Shown here piece after piece: positions 42,491-53,563 of a DNA stretch of 64,000 nt. The notes beneath the pieces are model-generated. The model was not told the DNA's origin. It did no database searches and saw only the letters and a list, made by a program, of their open reading frames with translations. The first letter of the stretch is position 1; each line of letters opens with the position of its first letter. A program made the position numbers and the translations under genes. The stretch lies in NCBI GenBank assembly GCA_013248845.1, contig WSQC01000043.1, positions 1,932,001-1,996,000 of the forward strand, given 5' to 3'. Source of the stretch: Passalora sequoiae. Taxonomy: Eukaryota; Ascomycota; Dothideomycetes; Mycosphaerellales; Mycosphaerellaceae.

Positions 42491-44458
42491 GCGTGTATGT
42501 ATGCTGGTCGTGCAGCCCTTGTATAGAATGCTATTGCTGGCGGCTATGATGTAAGTTGATAACCCAGGACTTCGGCTGATTTTAAGGGCAGCGATGTAGG
42601 CCGTGTCGTGCTTGGTTGCGGTGCAGCAATGGTTCCGATGTTAAAGGACGCATTGACAGTATATGAAGCGCCCTGTAGACCAATAAAAAGTGGGAAGTTT
42701 GCAGGCTTGCCTTTCTCCTTTGCGAGCTCAAAGAGAATGCCTTTGCTATACTGCAGACGACACGAAGAGACTGCTGTGCTTTGCACCGCTTCGTGTTTGT
42801 ACTGTAGAAACCATTGCCACATGGATAGTAGCACGGTGCTTGCAATTCGTGACTATCAGCAGTGAAGCAACGACCAATGGCATCGAGCTGGAAGTATTGG
42901 CAATCAGACATTGTGGTTTAATGCGAGGTGCACACTAATCCTGCATTGGCCAATATGGTAGAGTCGTTGAGTGCTGGGCTGCGAGACAATGGCAGCACCA
43001 AAGAGGATCAGCCTCATATGCGTGAGAGACTGTCACAAACACATAGCGTACAGCTGCACGTGAACATCATAGCTCCATGGTCCCGTCAAGAATGAATCAC
43101 ACCGGAAGTTTAGTTTCCCCAATCATACATAGCTGTCGACAATTGGCGGACGCGAGCCATGAGCACGAAGCCTAACATTATTCGAGAATTTTGGGCGGGA
43201 GTACGAGGAACCCGTATACAGCGCAGTGAACTTCGCTTGAGATCTGCAAGTTACACCTCGATCATCATATCACAGGTGCTCAAGGCTGGCCACGGTCGAA
43301 CCGGGTCGTCATATGTGACACGGCGAGGTATTGACCCGGAAGCTTCATCTGAGAAGAACTCCACAACGACGGTTGAGGATGGTCAGTGGCCTATCGATAA
43401 ATCTATGGCCAGCACCAGCTCCACAGAGGCGGACAGTCAATACACACGTTCCAATGGATTGGGCAAAGTCAGGGTCGACAGGGCGCCAAAGGCGGCTTTG
43501 TATCCTTTCAAGCCACGCGATCCGACATATGGCCAAAAGAATCGTGCACACATGGCTGACACAGCTATGCAACACCTGCCGAAAGCCGACCGAGGAGCCG
43601 TATAGATAGTCTGCACTGCTGCCGTAGCGTCCGCGCAGTGCAGTGCAGCGGGACGCATATTTGTCTGTGCAGCACAGTTGTATTGCATAGCTCGCGATCG
43701 ATGCTGCTGCGGACGCTTTTCGCACTCTCGCGCGAGTTATGCATCAGGAGGGCAGCCATGCGCGATCTCTCTAGCGCAAAGTGCGAATAAGCAATCGAAT
43801 CAGCCGTTGCCGTACTGGCATCTATCGACGCTGGGTTCCGGCTGTTTTGATGGCTATATTGAAACCTGACCTGCTGACCTCGGTATGGCTATTCCGCGAG
43901 CGGCAACTCCTGGCAAGGGTCGGTAGTTCCAGACAGCCGCAAGTCATCTCGAGGTATCGATAATGCCTCCTGCACGTCCTGAGCCAGTCAAAATGTCTCA
44001 AAATGGAGCAAACATTCGAGCAAACTGGCAGCACCACGACATAGTGTCACCGACAGTGTAGGCATCTGACGCTCGAGTGCGAAAATGCTGATTCATCGTC
44101 TCAGGAATCGCTCGATCCTCCGTCAATGACTTCGTTACAGACTGTAGTTGAAGTCCTTTTGGGCCACGGCTAGCTGAAGTGACAGCGGGTAGACCTCGTT
44201 TCCGCTGTCAAGAAGAGCCAAGGTGATGGAAGCTTCCCGTTAGCATCGTTGCACATGCACGCGGGGCCGGCACACTGCCGCTGTCATAGCCACCAACGGC
44301 AATATGCATAGACCGACAGACACATTCATCGGCACGCTCGGTGCTTGTGTTCGTAACAGCATCAGCGGTTGTTCCATCGTACGCGCAGTTCTATCATCGT
44401 CTTCGTGGCTCCTAGTTTTGTCGGCAGCGTTATAAGCTGTGTTCAGTCACTTTCACGC
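42491..44458. other. Gene-poor interval, about 2 kb
   Basis: No gene I can support firmly. A 148-codon ATG frame at 43159-43605 and a pair of minus-strand frames at 42544-42911 lack recognisable features. The 43610-43760 stretch is unusually rich in CG and GC (GCGCAGTGCAGTGCAGCG). Confidence 0.45.
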
Positions 44459-44998
44459 TTATCTCTCGTCAAGTCCAATGCCCTCATCTTGTCCTTCGTC
44501 ATCCCCGAAGCTGTCTTCGAACGTAGGTATCGAGATATCCCAATCCTCGGTCGAGTTGCCCTCATTGTCTACACCGTCATCTGCGCCAGTGATGTTGTTT
44601 GTGTCCAGAAACTTGAAAGCCACGACATCGCCGCTCTTCAGACCAGCACCTTGCGGGCTATCCTTCAATTGAGCAGTCGCTGACTTTTCGCGAGCACCAG
44701 CAGCAGCTTTTCCCTTGCCCTTACCAGTCGAAAGTTCCTCAGGCAACTCCAGATCTAACGATACAAAACCCAACTTCAGATTGTGCCGATCAACGGGTCT
44801 GCCGAGCTTGATATCGTCCGGGTTCTTGGGTAGATCTTGTCCATTGAGCTTACCGGTGGGATTAGTCTGGTGCAGGGCGTCCAGCAACTCTTTCCGCACA
44901 TCGGACATTTGCTGCAATGGTTCAACTTCAAGCAGGATGGTCGAGCGTTTGTGTTTGAAGCGGAGCGTGAACGTGCTGGGGCGTGGTGTCACTCCCAT
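44459..44998 (-). CDS. Conserved hypothetical protein, ubiquitin-like N-terminus
   Basis: 179 residues from ATG 44998, starting MGVTPRPSTFTLRFKHKRST and continuing to LLEVEPLQQMSDVRKELLDAL. The alternating strand-helix pattern resembles a ubiquitin-like fold (inference). The middle binds phrases such as DIKLGRPVDRHNLKLGFVSL, and the C-terminal third is very acidic (GDDEGQDEGIGLDER). The upstream part of the open frame (to 45178) is Arg/His/Gln-rich and probably leader; the preferred start gives the compact domain. A similar protein occurs in other filamentous ascomycetes as far as I recall; its function is unknown to me. Confidence 0.75.
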   Translation of the reverse strand: MGVTPRPSTFTLRFKHKRSTILLEVEPLQQMSDVRKELLDALHQTNPTGKLNGQDLPKNPDDIKLGRPVDRHNLKLGFVSLDLELPEELSTGKGKGKAAAGAREKSATAQLKDSPQGAGLKSGDVVAFKFLDTNNITGADDGVDNEGNSTEDWDISIPTFEDSFGDDEGQDEGIGLDER

Positions 44999-45492
44999 TT
45001 TCGCGAGATGCTGAAGTCGAAGTCGGTGATGGTCTGCCGCGAAGATGTGTTCCGTAGGTTGTTGTAGTAGTGACCGTGCTGGATGCTGAATCTGCAGACG
45101 TGGACTGCAGATGGAAGCCGCTCGGTCTTGCCTCCAAACGAGTCGCGTGCAAGGATGACGCGAATCTTGGCGCGTCAAGCTGAGATGTCGGCTCCATGCC
45201 GGTCCGAGGTGTCAAGATCGCTTCACCCATTTCTTTCCGTGCTACTACCCTTCACCACGTCGTTAACCAATATCGGCTTCACGTAGAAGAGTTCCTGAAG
45301 GTACGCACGCGATCTCGGCAGTCCACAGCATCCCGAGCGTTATATCATGGTAGCAAGAATAGCATGTATGAACCTGGGGGCACTTCGTTGTGTAACGGTG
45401 GACAGATCTTCGAATCACTCATCTCTATGAATCGCTTCTTCGCGTTTTGCATGGCAAACGATAAATGCTGACGGTATGGTGTAGTAGCGACA
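44999..45492. other. Divergent promoter region
   Basis: 494 bp between the acidic ubiquitin-like gene and the molybdopterin synthase small subunit gene. No additional feature recognised. Confidence 0.5.
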
Positions 45493-45786
45493 ATGAGTGG
45501 TCCTAAGGCGCCACCCGGCCACTTCACGCTATTGTACTTCGCGGCTTCCACATCGTACACCCGGAAGGAGCACGATTTCTTGCCGGCGCCAATGCCCATA
45601 GGCGAGCTTTTCGACAAGCTAGAACAAATGTATCCGCACATCAAGGAGAAAGTGCTATCGAGTAGTGCTGTTACTGTGAATCTCGACTATGTCGACCTGG
45701 AGGAAGAAGCTGAGAAGGGCAAGCAAAGCATGGTCATCTGCCAGGGCGATGAAGTTGCCATCATACCTCCCGTAAGCTCCGGTTAG
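45493..45786 (+). CDS. Molybdopterin synthase sulfur-carrier subunit (MoaD/MOCS2A)
   Basis: Carries sulfur as a C-terminal thiocarboxylate and, with the large subunit, converts cPMP to molybdopterin, the cofactor of nitrate reductase and xanthine dehydrogenase. The 97-residue single exon begins MSGPKAPPGHFTLLYFAAST. The ubiquitin-like core includes TLLYFAAS, LFDKLEQMYPHIKEKV, SAVTVNLDYVDLEEE and QGDEVAIIPPVSSG at the C-terminus. This matches MoaD/MOCS2A except that the family's terminal Gly-Gly is Ser-Gly here. The Gly needed for thiocarboxylation is present. The Aspergillus counterpart is cnxG. Confidence 0.85.
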   Translation: MSGPKAPPGHFTLLYFAASTSYTRKEHDFLPAPMPIGELFDKLEQMYPHIKEKVLSSSAVTVNLDYVDLEEEAEKGKQSMVICQGDEVAIIPPVSSG

Positions 45787-47411
45787 GTATATCTGGCGAA
45801 TGCTCTCCCTTTACGCCTTCGATCAAGCTGTGGGCGCGGGACACTACCTATGGTGTAGAACCAATTCTTAGAGATTTCCCAGGCTCGCTTTTGTGGCTGC
45901 GTTGCGGACATCTCAACGTCGCATCAAGATTCGCTGCGACGACTACTTTACCTCGGGATCTACTACGGTCGTGGCAATCACTGCTTCTTCTCGCTGGAAG
46001 GTTGCGAATCCTTTGCAACATGACGGTTTCGTCGCGTTGTCCCCGTTGAGTAAGAGTGCGATGCCACACACCTGTGTGGCGGCTAGTGATCGCAGGCATG
46101 ACGTCAAGAGGCCGCCATTGGCATCAATTGTAAGATGGGCACAAAATTTGTTCAAGGATCCCTGGTGCTTGTCCACAGCGTTCATGAACCTGAAGCTGCA
46201 GGTACCACGCATCGCAACTTTCGGATCATGGGCCCTACCCCTGTGCCGTAGTTGAACCTTGCGAAGTATCTTTGCTGTCGAATGCCAACTACAAGGCGGT
46301 CCCTAGTACCTATTATTGGCGTTTGGTCGAGTTCTCGAGCTTGCTAATGCTGTCAAAGGTGGCAAGGAGCGGTCCGAATACAAAATGCCATCAGCCACCA
46401 GAGCAGATTTCAGCGCATTGTTGGGCTCGCCGTAGCCAAATTGATGGATGAGCATGCTGCCTGAATTCGAAATCGATTTTACAGCTTCGATACTGCCAGC
46501 TGTAGCAGTGGATACACATACAATATGTGCAACCTCGGCAATGCCTGGCCTTTTCGCAGTCCTGAAGTTGATAATGGTTGTAGCGCCTGAAATATGTTCG
46601 ACAGCCAAGACCTCAGGATGCCACTGATACCATGATTGCCAAGCAACGCAGTCAACGTCTATCGTAAGGAGAGCACGGTACAAGGATTTAGCCTTCACAG
46701 TCTTGGAATTGGCAATACCGAACAACCGGAAATCAAGACTCTCTATGGATGTGCGGGTCAGCAACGTACATATGTATGGACATCACTAAATCAGCAGTCA
46801 GCGTAATGATAGTCATATGCAGTTCAGAAGAATACACAGCAGTGCAGAAACGGTGGGAATCACGGGTGCCTGCAGACGATGATCCAGCTGGGTTGTGCGT
46901 AGCAGATGTCATGCGTCTTGACCAGAGTTCGCGACCACGACCTTACCCCGGACTTTACGTGGCGACATTACAAAGCCATGTACATGAGACCGGCAAGCAT
47001 CACCTATCAACCATCCAATTGCTCTCGGGCACAGTGGTCAAGCGGCGCGTTCAGCCCATGGATCGAGTCCAAGTCTGGTTTGTAGGGAAGTGCCAGACAG
47101 GCACCAACGACATGCATGCTGCGCCATACCCCTCGAGCAGCCACAGTCTGACCTATTCGCAGCAAGGGAAGCCTTCTCGCATCATGCGTCTAAGGTGCGA
47201 GTGTGATAAGACTCCGTGTGATTCTCTGGGTTTCAGGTGAGTCTCAAGGCAACAAGTATCGACCTCGCTAAATATGCTGCTGGCTCGTAACAGGCCAGGT
47301 GCGAATGGTATATAAGGCCTGTGCAACCAGCACAGCGTCTCTCGCCGCACTCATTGGCAGCAATTCCGTACCGTAGTCAACATCAGCATTCTTCATACCA
47401 ACACCGCGGCC
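45787..47411. other. Gene-poor interval, 1.6 kb
   Basis: No gene supported. A 153-codon minus frame (46303-46764) begins with TTG and has only an internal ATG; a 163-codon plus frame at 46749-47240 has an ATG but no domain. A GTATATAAGGCC stretch near 47308 is a likely TATA element for the secreted protein gene at 47412. Confidence 0.5.
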
Positions 47412-47951
47412 ATGAAGTGCGTGGTAATCGTGTCTACACTCTTTGCAATCACGTAAGTCCATATGCTCAGGTTCTAACGACGAAACGCTTGGCTGACATG
47501 GCAAACAGCGCCGCCGCTGCCCGAGAGCCGGCTACGGGTGCAATCACGGCTCGTGACATATTACCTCGCAAGAGCAGAATCAAGTCGGATGATGGCAAGT
47601 ATAACCTTCAAGAATGCGGTTGTGCCCAAAATGGCGAGATCGATTGGGACCTCACGAAAGACGCTTGCAACGAAATCGGCGCTAAATACGAAACCGTCAA
47701 GATCCACAACAGAGTCGTAAGTATCGGACTTCAATATGACAGCCGGTACACATTACTGATGGTTCGTACTATAGTGCACGAACGAGAATGGGTATGGCCT
47801 CGTGCTCAATGGCGTTGGCTCTTCCTGTCAGCGTAATTACAATGGTGATAATACCTTCGATGAGCCAGTTTACGCTCAGGCTCTCTGCGACCAGGATCTT
47901 TACGATGCTTTGAAGAACGATGGCAATGGCGACAGCAGTCGTAAGAAGTGA
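47412..47951 (+). CDS. Small secreted cysteine-containing protein, multi-exon
   Basis: Rebuilt from three exons, 47412-47452, 47509-47716 and 47775-47951 (GTAAGT/AACAG and GTAAGT/ATAG), giving 141 residues. Signal peptide MKCVVIVSTLFAITAAA. A possible propeptide ends near LPRKSR. The mature region contains six cysteines (QECGC, DACN, CTN, SSCQ, LCDQ) with a CTNENGYGLVLNG core and a DQDLYDALKNDG helix. Total length, signal peptide and cysteine number are typical of fungal secreted effectors or antifungal-type proteins; I do not recognise a family and assign no function. A GTATATAAGG TATA-type element lies about 100 bp upstream. The three-exon structure with consistent phases strongly argues for a real gene. 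Confidence 0.8.
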
Positions 47952-48580
47952 TCTTGTTCATGGAAATCAACGCTAGCGTTACGACTACGACGATCGTGGA
48001 CACCTCGGTGCGACAAGAGGGTCCTGTCACGACGACGCCTCCCGCTTCGAAGGCGAGGCGATTTGGAACCCTAGACTGGATCAAAGGCCCGCACGGATTC
48101 CGCTTTTCGTCTGCACGTTCTTCCCAGAGGCGAATGCTCGTCATCCATTTCTAGCGTTTCCGGTGGATTCTGTACAAAATCCCGGCTGGTCCGCTGCTTA
48201 AACACACGATCGTTGCTGTACCTTCCAACACCACTAGAAGACAGTACAATCCTGAGGATAAGCCTATAACACACTGGCTTTCCCACCGGTGTGCCAATAT
48301 GCATTGCACAAGAACATGCAGGTACGATTCGAGGCCGGTGGCGTCCTGAACAGATCTCAACAGTCGTACTTATGCTAACGCATGAGCTCAGCTGGCAGCA
48401 AAGATCTGGACTCAAACCAAAGAAATTCGGTGATACTCGGCATTACCAATTGAAAATGTCTCTATCCTTGCAATTTCAGTGGTCTCTGTCGGCCCAGACA
48501 ACAGATTCTCAAAGCTTGCAATGTAGATCAATTTGCTCGCACTCCGACAACGCCGTCTTGAATAGAACCCCGCCGAGCTG
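47952..48580. other. Convergent intergenic region
   Basis: About 630 bp between two convergent 3' ends. Nothing recognised beyond chance open frames. Confidence 0.45.
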
Positions 48581-48988
48581 TTACACCACATTCGTATTAT
48601 TCTTCACCCTATTCTCAACCACCCAAACTACAAACCCCAACACCATATTGACACAAGGCAACCAATACGGCATCCCCATCCTCCTCTGACTATAGATCCC
48701 AGCACCAGTCAAGAACGTATTCAAAGCCAAAGGATACACGGAGCCTCTCGTATTTGGCCAAGCCAGTAACGCTCCAGTGAGGCACATCAGCGCTCCAATA
48801 ACGTTCGTATGCAGCCCCGGATCTTTGATCGGAATGAGAGGATACAGTGCCTCTGCTGTCCCTTGTGCTTTGGCCGTCATGGCTCTTCTGTACAGGGACG
48901 GAGTAAGTTTCTCCGTTATTCTAGCCTGGCCGCCGAGAAAGTGTTCGAAGGATAGGAGAATTGCTGGGAGGGCATGCAGGGAGGGCAT
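48581..48988 (-). CDS. Small multi-pass membrane protein
   Basis: 135 residues from ATG 48988. Three or four hydrophobic stretches alternate with polar loops: MPSLHALPAILLSFEHFLG, VIGALMCLTGALLAWPNT, LALNTFLTGAGIYSQ and LPCVNMVLGFVVWVVENRV. No signal peptide cleavage motif and no catalytic motif are visible. The layout recalls small DoxX-like four-helix membrane proteins, but I am not confident. The last third of its coding strand becomes G-rich, as in several other genes of this window. Confidence 0.6.
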   Translation of the reverse strand: MPSLHALPAILLSFEHFLGGQARITEKLTPSLYRRAMTAKAQGTAEALYPLIPIKDPGLHTNVIGALMCLTGALLAWPNTRGSVYPLALNTFLTGAGIYSQRRMGMPYWLPCVNMVLGFVVWVVENRVKNNTNVV

Positions 48989-49572
48989 GGTGTATGTAAC
49001 ACCTCAGTGTCACCAGTACCTTGTGTCGGCGGAGGTTGTGCAAAGACTGCGGGCTTCGGGTTGAGTAAATTAACGCCCAGTGGTGTACTAGCTGCTGTAC
49101 GCGAGGCGGTAGTGAAGTCCAAGCAGTCTGCTCCTTGGATGCGGTCACCGAAGGTTCTCGGGAAGTATATAAGTAGCGCTTCAGCTGAGTCACTTCCTAG
49201 TACCTTCCTGGGCGGTCGGAGTAGATGCGATTTGGGTCTAGGGCCCAGTTCGCAAACTAAATTGATGTAGTTTACGAGCGCGCCGTGTTGTCGACCTGTG
49301 TAGGTGGCCAAGGCGCTCCAACAACCGTGAATACTACAGCTGCAGCTTGGTAGCTTTGATGTTTAGTTGTAGCGACGAACGAGCTGTGAGGTTCAGACGA
49401 GTGGAATGCTCGATGACGTACACTGTTCGGTATGCACGCCTGAGGCACTCCATATGAGTACGATTATCGCGCTTCACTCAGTGCCCTCTCCTTGACAGCA
49501 CTCTCACACTGCTTACCAGCTATTATCAGGATCTGATTAGGTATACCGCAGGGCTGCGCGCTGGTCATTACG
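48989..49572. other. Divergent intergenic region
   Basis: 584 bp between divergently transcribed genes. No further feature seen. Confidence 0.45.
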
Positions 49573-50417
49573 ATGGCGCAGGCACAGTCCAGCCTTTTCG
49601 GACTACCGCCAGAGGTCAGGAACATCATCTCCCACTACGTCGTGGTTGGCAATACACCGCGGAATATCAGCCATGGCATAGAAGGCATTGCGCAGGCCAA
49701 TCAGCAGCTTCGCGTTGAAACACATACCATGTTCTTTGCCAACAACGCCTTTCGACTCGATCTCAGGCTCTACAACGACAGCAAGTAAGTGAATATGCGC
49801 ATCGACGCGTCACGGCTCCTGACAGGCGGTTCGAGGTTCAAAGAGATAGCCTGTGCTCCATGAGTGTAGCTCAAGTGTCAACGCACTCGACAGGCTAGCC
49901 AACTTCGCGCATCTCTTCGCCTGGCCCGCTTCGCTTCATTTGGAAGCACATTCAGGACTGACTAGCATGGTCGTGGTCTTGTACTCGGGAGTCTTCAAAT
50001 TCTCTCACACCCCAGGACCACTTGATGGAGCCGAGGCGCGCTTCGTCCATCGGCTGATTGCCTGCCATCCTCTCACAGCGGGCCTCCATCCAGGTATCAT
50101 AAATTTCAAAATATGCGATCGAAAAATCGGATCTCCTTTCCAGAAGCAGTTTACGATCCTGACCAGAAGCTTGAGTGCCGACTATACGCTCGGTACGTTT
50201 TGTTGTTGCCCGAGTCACCAGCGAACAGAACATCCAGGAATACCTATGATCCTGCTAATAACTTGTAGGCGGGGATGTGCGAGAAGGCATGAAGCGCCGA
50301 GCTGTTTTGTCAATGCTGTCCTATGGGCTCGGACCGCAGTTTCTTGCCGGTAGCAAGTATTCGAGACAGATTTGCCAGCGCATCATTCACGCAAAAGATA
50401 ATCTGATAGTGTTTTGA
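49573..50417 (+). CDS. 2EXR / F-box-like domain protein
   Basis: Rebuilt from exons 49573-49784, 49894-50192 and 50269-50417 (GTAAGT/GACAG and GTACGT/TGTAG), 219 residues with consistent phases. The N-terminus has the fungal 2EXR/F-box-like signature LPPEVRNIISHYVVV, then IAQANQQLRVETHTMFFANNAFRL. The second exon reads LFAWPASLHLEAHSGLTSMVV and LHPGIINFKICDRK; the third starts GDVREGMKRRAVLS. These proteins are numerous in Dothideomycetes and mostly uncharacterised; some F-box relatives are substrate adaptors. An alternative first-intron acceptor at 49825 opens a short frame ending after about 23 codons, so it is less likely. A truncated relative lies at 62576. Confidence 0.7.
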
Positions 50418-50583
50418 GCGTAAGGCAAGGGATCGTTGAACTCGTTCCGTACAGCATTCTGCTAATACTTGGAGAGTGGATCCCGGGACAGTGAGCTTCG
50501 ACACTGAGTTGATTGATGCCGGCAATGAAATGGGCTTAAGCGCTACAGCTCGAAAGGAGACTCAAATGCATCGGATGGCTGCT

Positions 50584-51317
50584 TCACATCAGTGCGCATT
50601 TGTATTGAGTCCTTCCTCCTGTCTCAGTCGTCGTCATTGCGGCGGTCTTGCTTATATCCTCGATCACTTCGCGACAAAGCTCTCCGGTCAGAGCCGAGCA
50701 TTCACAATATCGATCCGTTCTCATCTCTTGCGCTACCCGGAGTCCTTCTTGCGGGTACACGAAAGACCTCCCATTCAGTGCGGCATCATCCGCACCACTG
50801 TCAGCGTCCGAAGCCATAGGTCGTACATGTCCTGCATAGTCTTCTCTGCTTCTCACATCTCGCTGTAAGCCTAGCACTATCACAGGCAAGTTCTCGTTAT
50901 GGTTGAAGTGTTCCTCTACGGTGCGTTTCCAAATGGTATACAGGCTTGTCAACGATGCTGGGTCGCCTATATTGAAGCATAAAACGAGCACTGCAGGTTG
51001 CAACAACGTATAGTTGGTGGGCGATGAAGTATCGTACAGCTCGAATCGATAGGGCCTATTATACAACCTCATGTTGAAGACGTAAGGCTGGTCGAGATCG
51101 CGCAGTCGAGGCAGTGGCTTCTTGAAATCGGCGCCCACAGAGAGGCGGCTTGAGAGGTCAGTCTTCGCATTACCGTGCTACTTGAAACACGTGAACCTGG
51201 CTAGCAGTCGCTCCAAGAGATAACCTACGAGAGCAATGTCGACTTCCCGACTCGTGCATCACCCAGGAAAAGAATGGGTACGACTGGCGCGTTGTCGATT
51301 TCTGAGGTGGGTAGCAT
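50584..51317 (-). CDS. Atypical Rho-like small GTPase
   Basis: Two exons, 51317-51229 and 51148-50584, with an 80-nt intron (GTAGGT/TCAAG), 217 residues. G1 (P-loop) is intact at residues 19-26: GDARVGKS. The G3 region reads ELYDTSSPTNY, lacking the DxxGQ used for catalysis. G4 reads LGLQRDVR, a Rho-type LxxKxDLR variant. G5 is ECSALTG. The C-terminus CALM is a CAAX box for prenylation. An acidic Ser/Ala insertion lies before GRSFVYPQEGLRVAQEM. Taken together it is a membrane-anchored, nucleotide-binding but probably weakly hydrolytic Rho relative; function is inferred. The first exon was found by matching SRLSVGADFKK to the P-loop exon. Confidence 0.75.
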
Positions 51318-52028
51318 GGTGGAGAGTGCAAGAGGTCGTGGAGACAAAAGGGCGACTGCGCCACGAGTATCACACTGTCTCGTGACAACGCAGATAAAGA
51401 CTCGAGGAAGAATCAAGAAGCGGGTACCTGCAGTCGAGTGTCATTGTCGTCACCACGTGGACGTGCAGACGTGTCAAAACACAAAAGGCTTGGTAGAAAG
51501 TGCTCCAGAGATCCCGTCACTGCATGCAGCCACACCGTTCGTGCACAGACCTCGGCTTCGAGGGGCAGCAGAAAAAGTCTCTCAATCGCCGGGCCGGGCA
51601 GTCAAGGTAGTTCTATCTTCCAGCATTCTCCCACCCCAACCATGATAACAGGCTCTCGACTCTACCAACACCTGACGGCGATTCAGTCTGAGGGCGGTGC
51701 ACTAGCACAGCTCGGCGACCAGCGACAAGATACCATGCAAACTTGAGCCAAATCGACCGTGCACCACCAGCTTCTAGCCAGCAATCACGCAAGCACGCGA
51801 ACAAGGGAGGAATCATTGCCTGTTACTAGCATTCACTTAGCCACGATTGACTTACCTACAACTACCTCCAGCTCAAGAGTGGAGCTTACTTCCTGCTGTC
51901 ACGAACCTTAACATTACTAGCAGCTTTACCATTGAGTCGGACGCACCGCGCGAAATCTTTCTCATTGCCTTCCGCATTCTGTACGCAACCGGCTGGTCCG
52001 AAGTAGCCGATCACGAACGATATACACC
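51318..52028. other. Divergent promoter region
   Basis: About 710 bp between the GTPase and PRPP synthetase genes, with no supported gene. Confidence 0.5.
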
Positions 52029-53545
52029 ATGGTTCGCAACATATTGTTGTTCTCCGGAACCTCGCATCCGCAACTCACAGAAGCGATATGCACCCACCTC
52101 GGCATACCCACTGCGAAGATCACCCTTGGCAAGTTCATGGTTGGCGAGACAAGAGTCGAAGTTGGCGAAAGTGTCAGAGGAAAGGATGTTTTCATCGTTC
52201 AGACCGCCTGCTCTACTAAGCAGAACGGCCACGGCGACAAGGGCATGTCGTTGAATGACGGACTGATGGAGCTCTTGATCACAATCAGCGCATGCAAGAC
52301 CGCGAGCGCAAAAAGAGTGACAGCGGTTCTCCCACTCTTCCCATACTCGAGGCAGAGCGATCTTCCGTACAACAAAGTCGGCGCACCGCTTGCGCGCATG
52401 CCTGCGAAGACCGGTGGAGACGGCAAGTACACGTTCGAGTCAAGACCCGGTACACCTGGTCCAGCAAGCAACGGAAGGAATGAGCACCTGGAGAAGAACA
52501 TGAAGCACTTGTTGAGCGGCATGCCCGACCTGCAGCTACCAATTCGGAGAAAAGACACGTTAGATAGTGTGCGATCCGACGGCTCGAGCGATACACCGTC
52601 TAGCTCACGCAATGGTTCGAATAACCACGCTCCGCCCACATCCGCACCTACCTCGAACGGTACCTCCACACTCGCCGGTGGGTTGACCGTGCCTCCTGAA
52701 TTCACGCCGCAACGTGGGTACAAGCAATGGGTAGCTCAAGCCGGTACACTTGTGGCAGATCTGTTGACCTGCGCTGGCGCGGATCATGTAATTACGATGG
52801 ATCTCCACGATCCGCAGTACCAAGGCTTCTTCGATATCCCCGTGGACAACCTGTACGGCCGAAACTTACTTAAGAGGTACATCAGCCAGAATATCCTGCC
52901 CAGGGAAGGAGGTATAGACAACTGCGTGATTGTGAGTCCAGATGCTGGTGGTGCCAAGCGTGCTACCAGTATTGCGGACAATTTGGGCATGGAGTTCGCA
53001 CTCATCCACAAGGTACGCAAAAGAACCTGATCTCCCGTCTCCGATGCCTGCTAACATGTCGACAGGAGCGCCGAAACCCACAGCATAAGCCGGATGCACC
53101 AGTTCCCAGCAGTGCACTCTTGCTCGTTGGTAATGTCAAGGGCAAGACTTGCATCCTGGTCGATGATTTGGCCGATACTTCGAACACGATCACTCGTGCG
53201 GCGAAGCTGTTGAAGAAGGAAGGTGCGGAGCGAGTGTACGCTCTGGTGACCCATGGTGTGCTCAGCGGTGATGCTGTTGACCGCATTTTCTGGTCTGGGC
53301 TAGACAAGGTATGCACGCTCGCGTTTCGTCATTCAGCGACAAGCTCCCAGCTAAATTAATCGCAGGTTATCGTCACAAACAGCGTCCCACAAGAGCCTCA
53401 TGTCGAGAAAATGGATGCACTTTCGATCGAGCACGGCAAGCCCACTGGCAAGCTCGAAGTGCTCGAGGTCGGTGGTGTCTTCGCCGAAGCTATCCGTCGC
53501 GTACACCACGGCGAATCGATCAGTGTTCTCTTCCAATATGACTAG
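52029..53545 (+). CDS. Ribose-phosphate pyrophosphokinase (PRPP synthetase) with large insertion
   Basis: Makes PRPP from ribose 5-phosphate and ATP for nucleotide, His and Trp synthesis. Exons 52029-53012, 53066-53308 and 53366-53545 give 468 residues (borders GTACGC/GACAG, GTATGC/CGCAG). Motifs: LFSGTSHPQLTEAICTHLG, FPYSRQSDLPY (ATP loop side), VITMDLHDPQYQGFFDIP, VSPDAGGAKRA, and the PRPP loop LVDDLADTSNTI. Between residues about 126 and 230 an insertion of Ser/Pro/Asn-rich sequence (GGDGKYTFESRPGTPGPASN...) separates the flexible loop from RGYKQWVAQAGTLVADLL; such non-homologous inserts mark the Prs1/Prs5 class of yeast. It is most likely one of several paralogues in this genome. Confidence 0.93.
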
Positions 53546-53563
53546 GTGCCATCTGAGAAGAGG

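Noticed and set aside
42544..42911. Two overlapping minus-strand frames with several cysteines (CYYPCGNG)
   Set aside because: I could not find a splice pair that joins them in phase, and no signal peptide is present.
43280..43320. Possible tRNA T-arm (GTTCGA in reverse)
   Set aside because: The flanking bases do not form a T-stem and no acceptor or anticodon arm could be built.
43159..43605. 148-codon plus-strand frame beginning with ATG
   Set aside because: Composition is ordinary and no family, coiled coil or targeting signal is visible; not firm enough to list as a gene.
46303..46764. 153-codon minus-strand frame
   Set aside because: Starts with TTG and its only ATG is internal; no domain.
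46749..47240. 163-codon plus-strand frame with ATG
   Set aside because: No domain and overlaps the promoter of the secreted protein gene at 47412.
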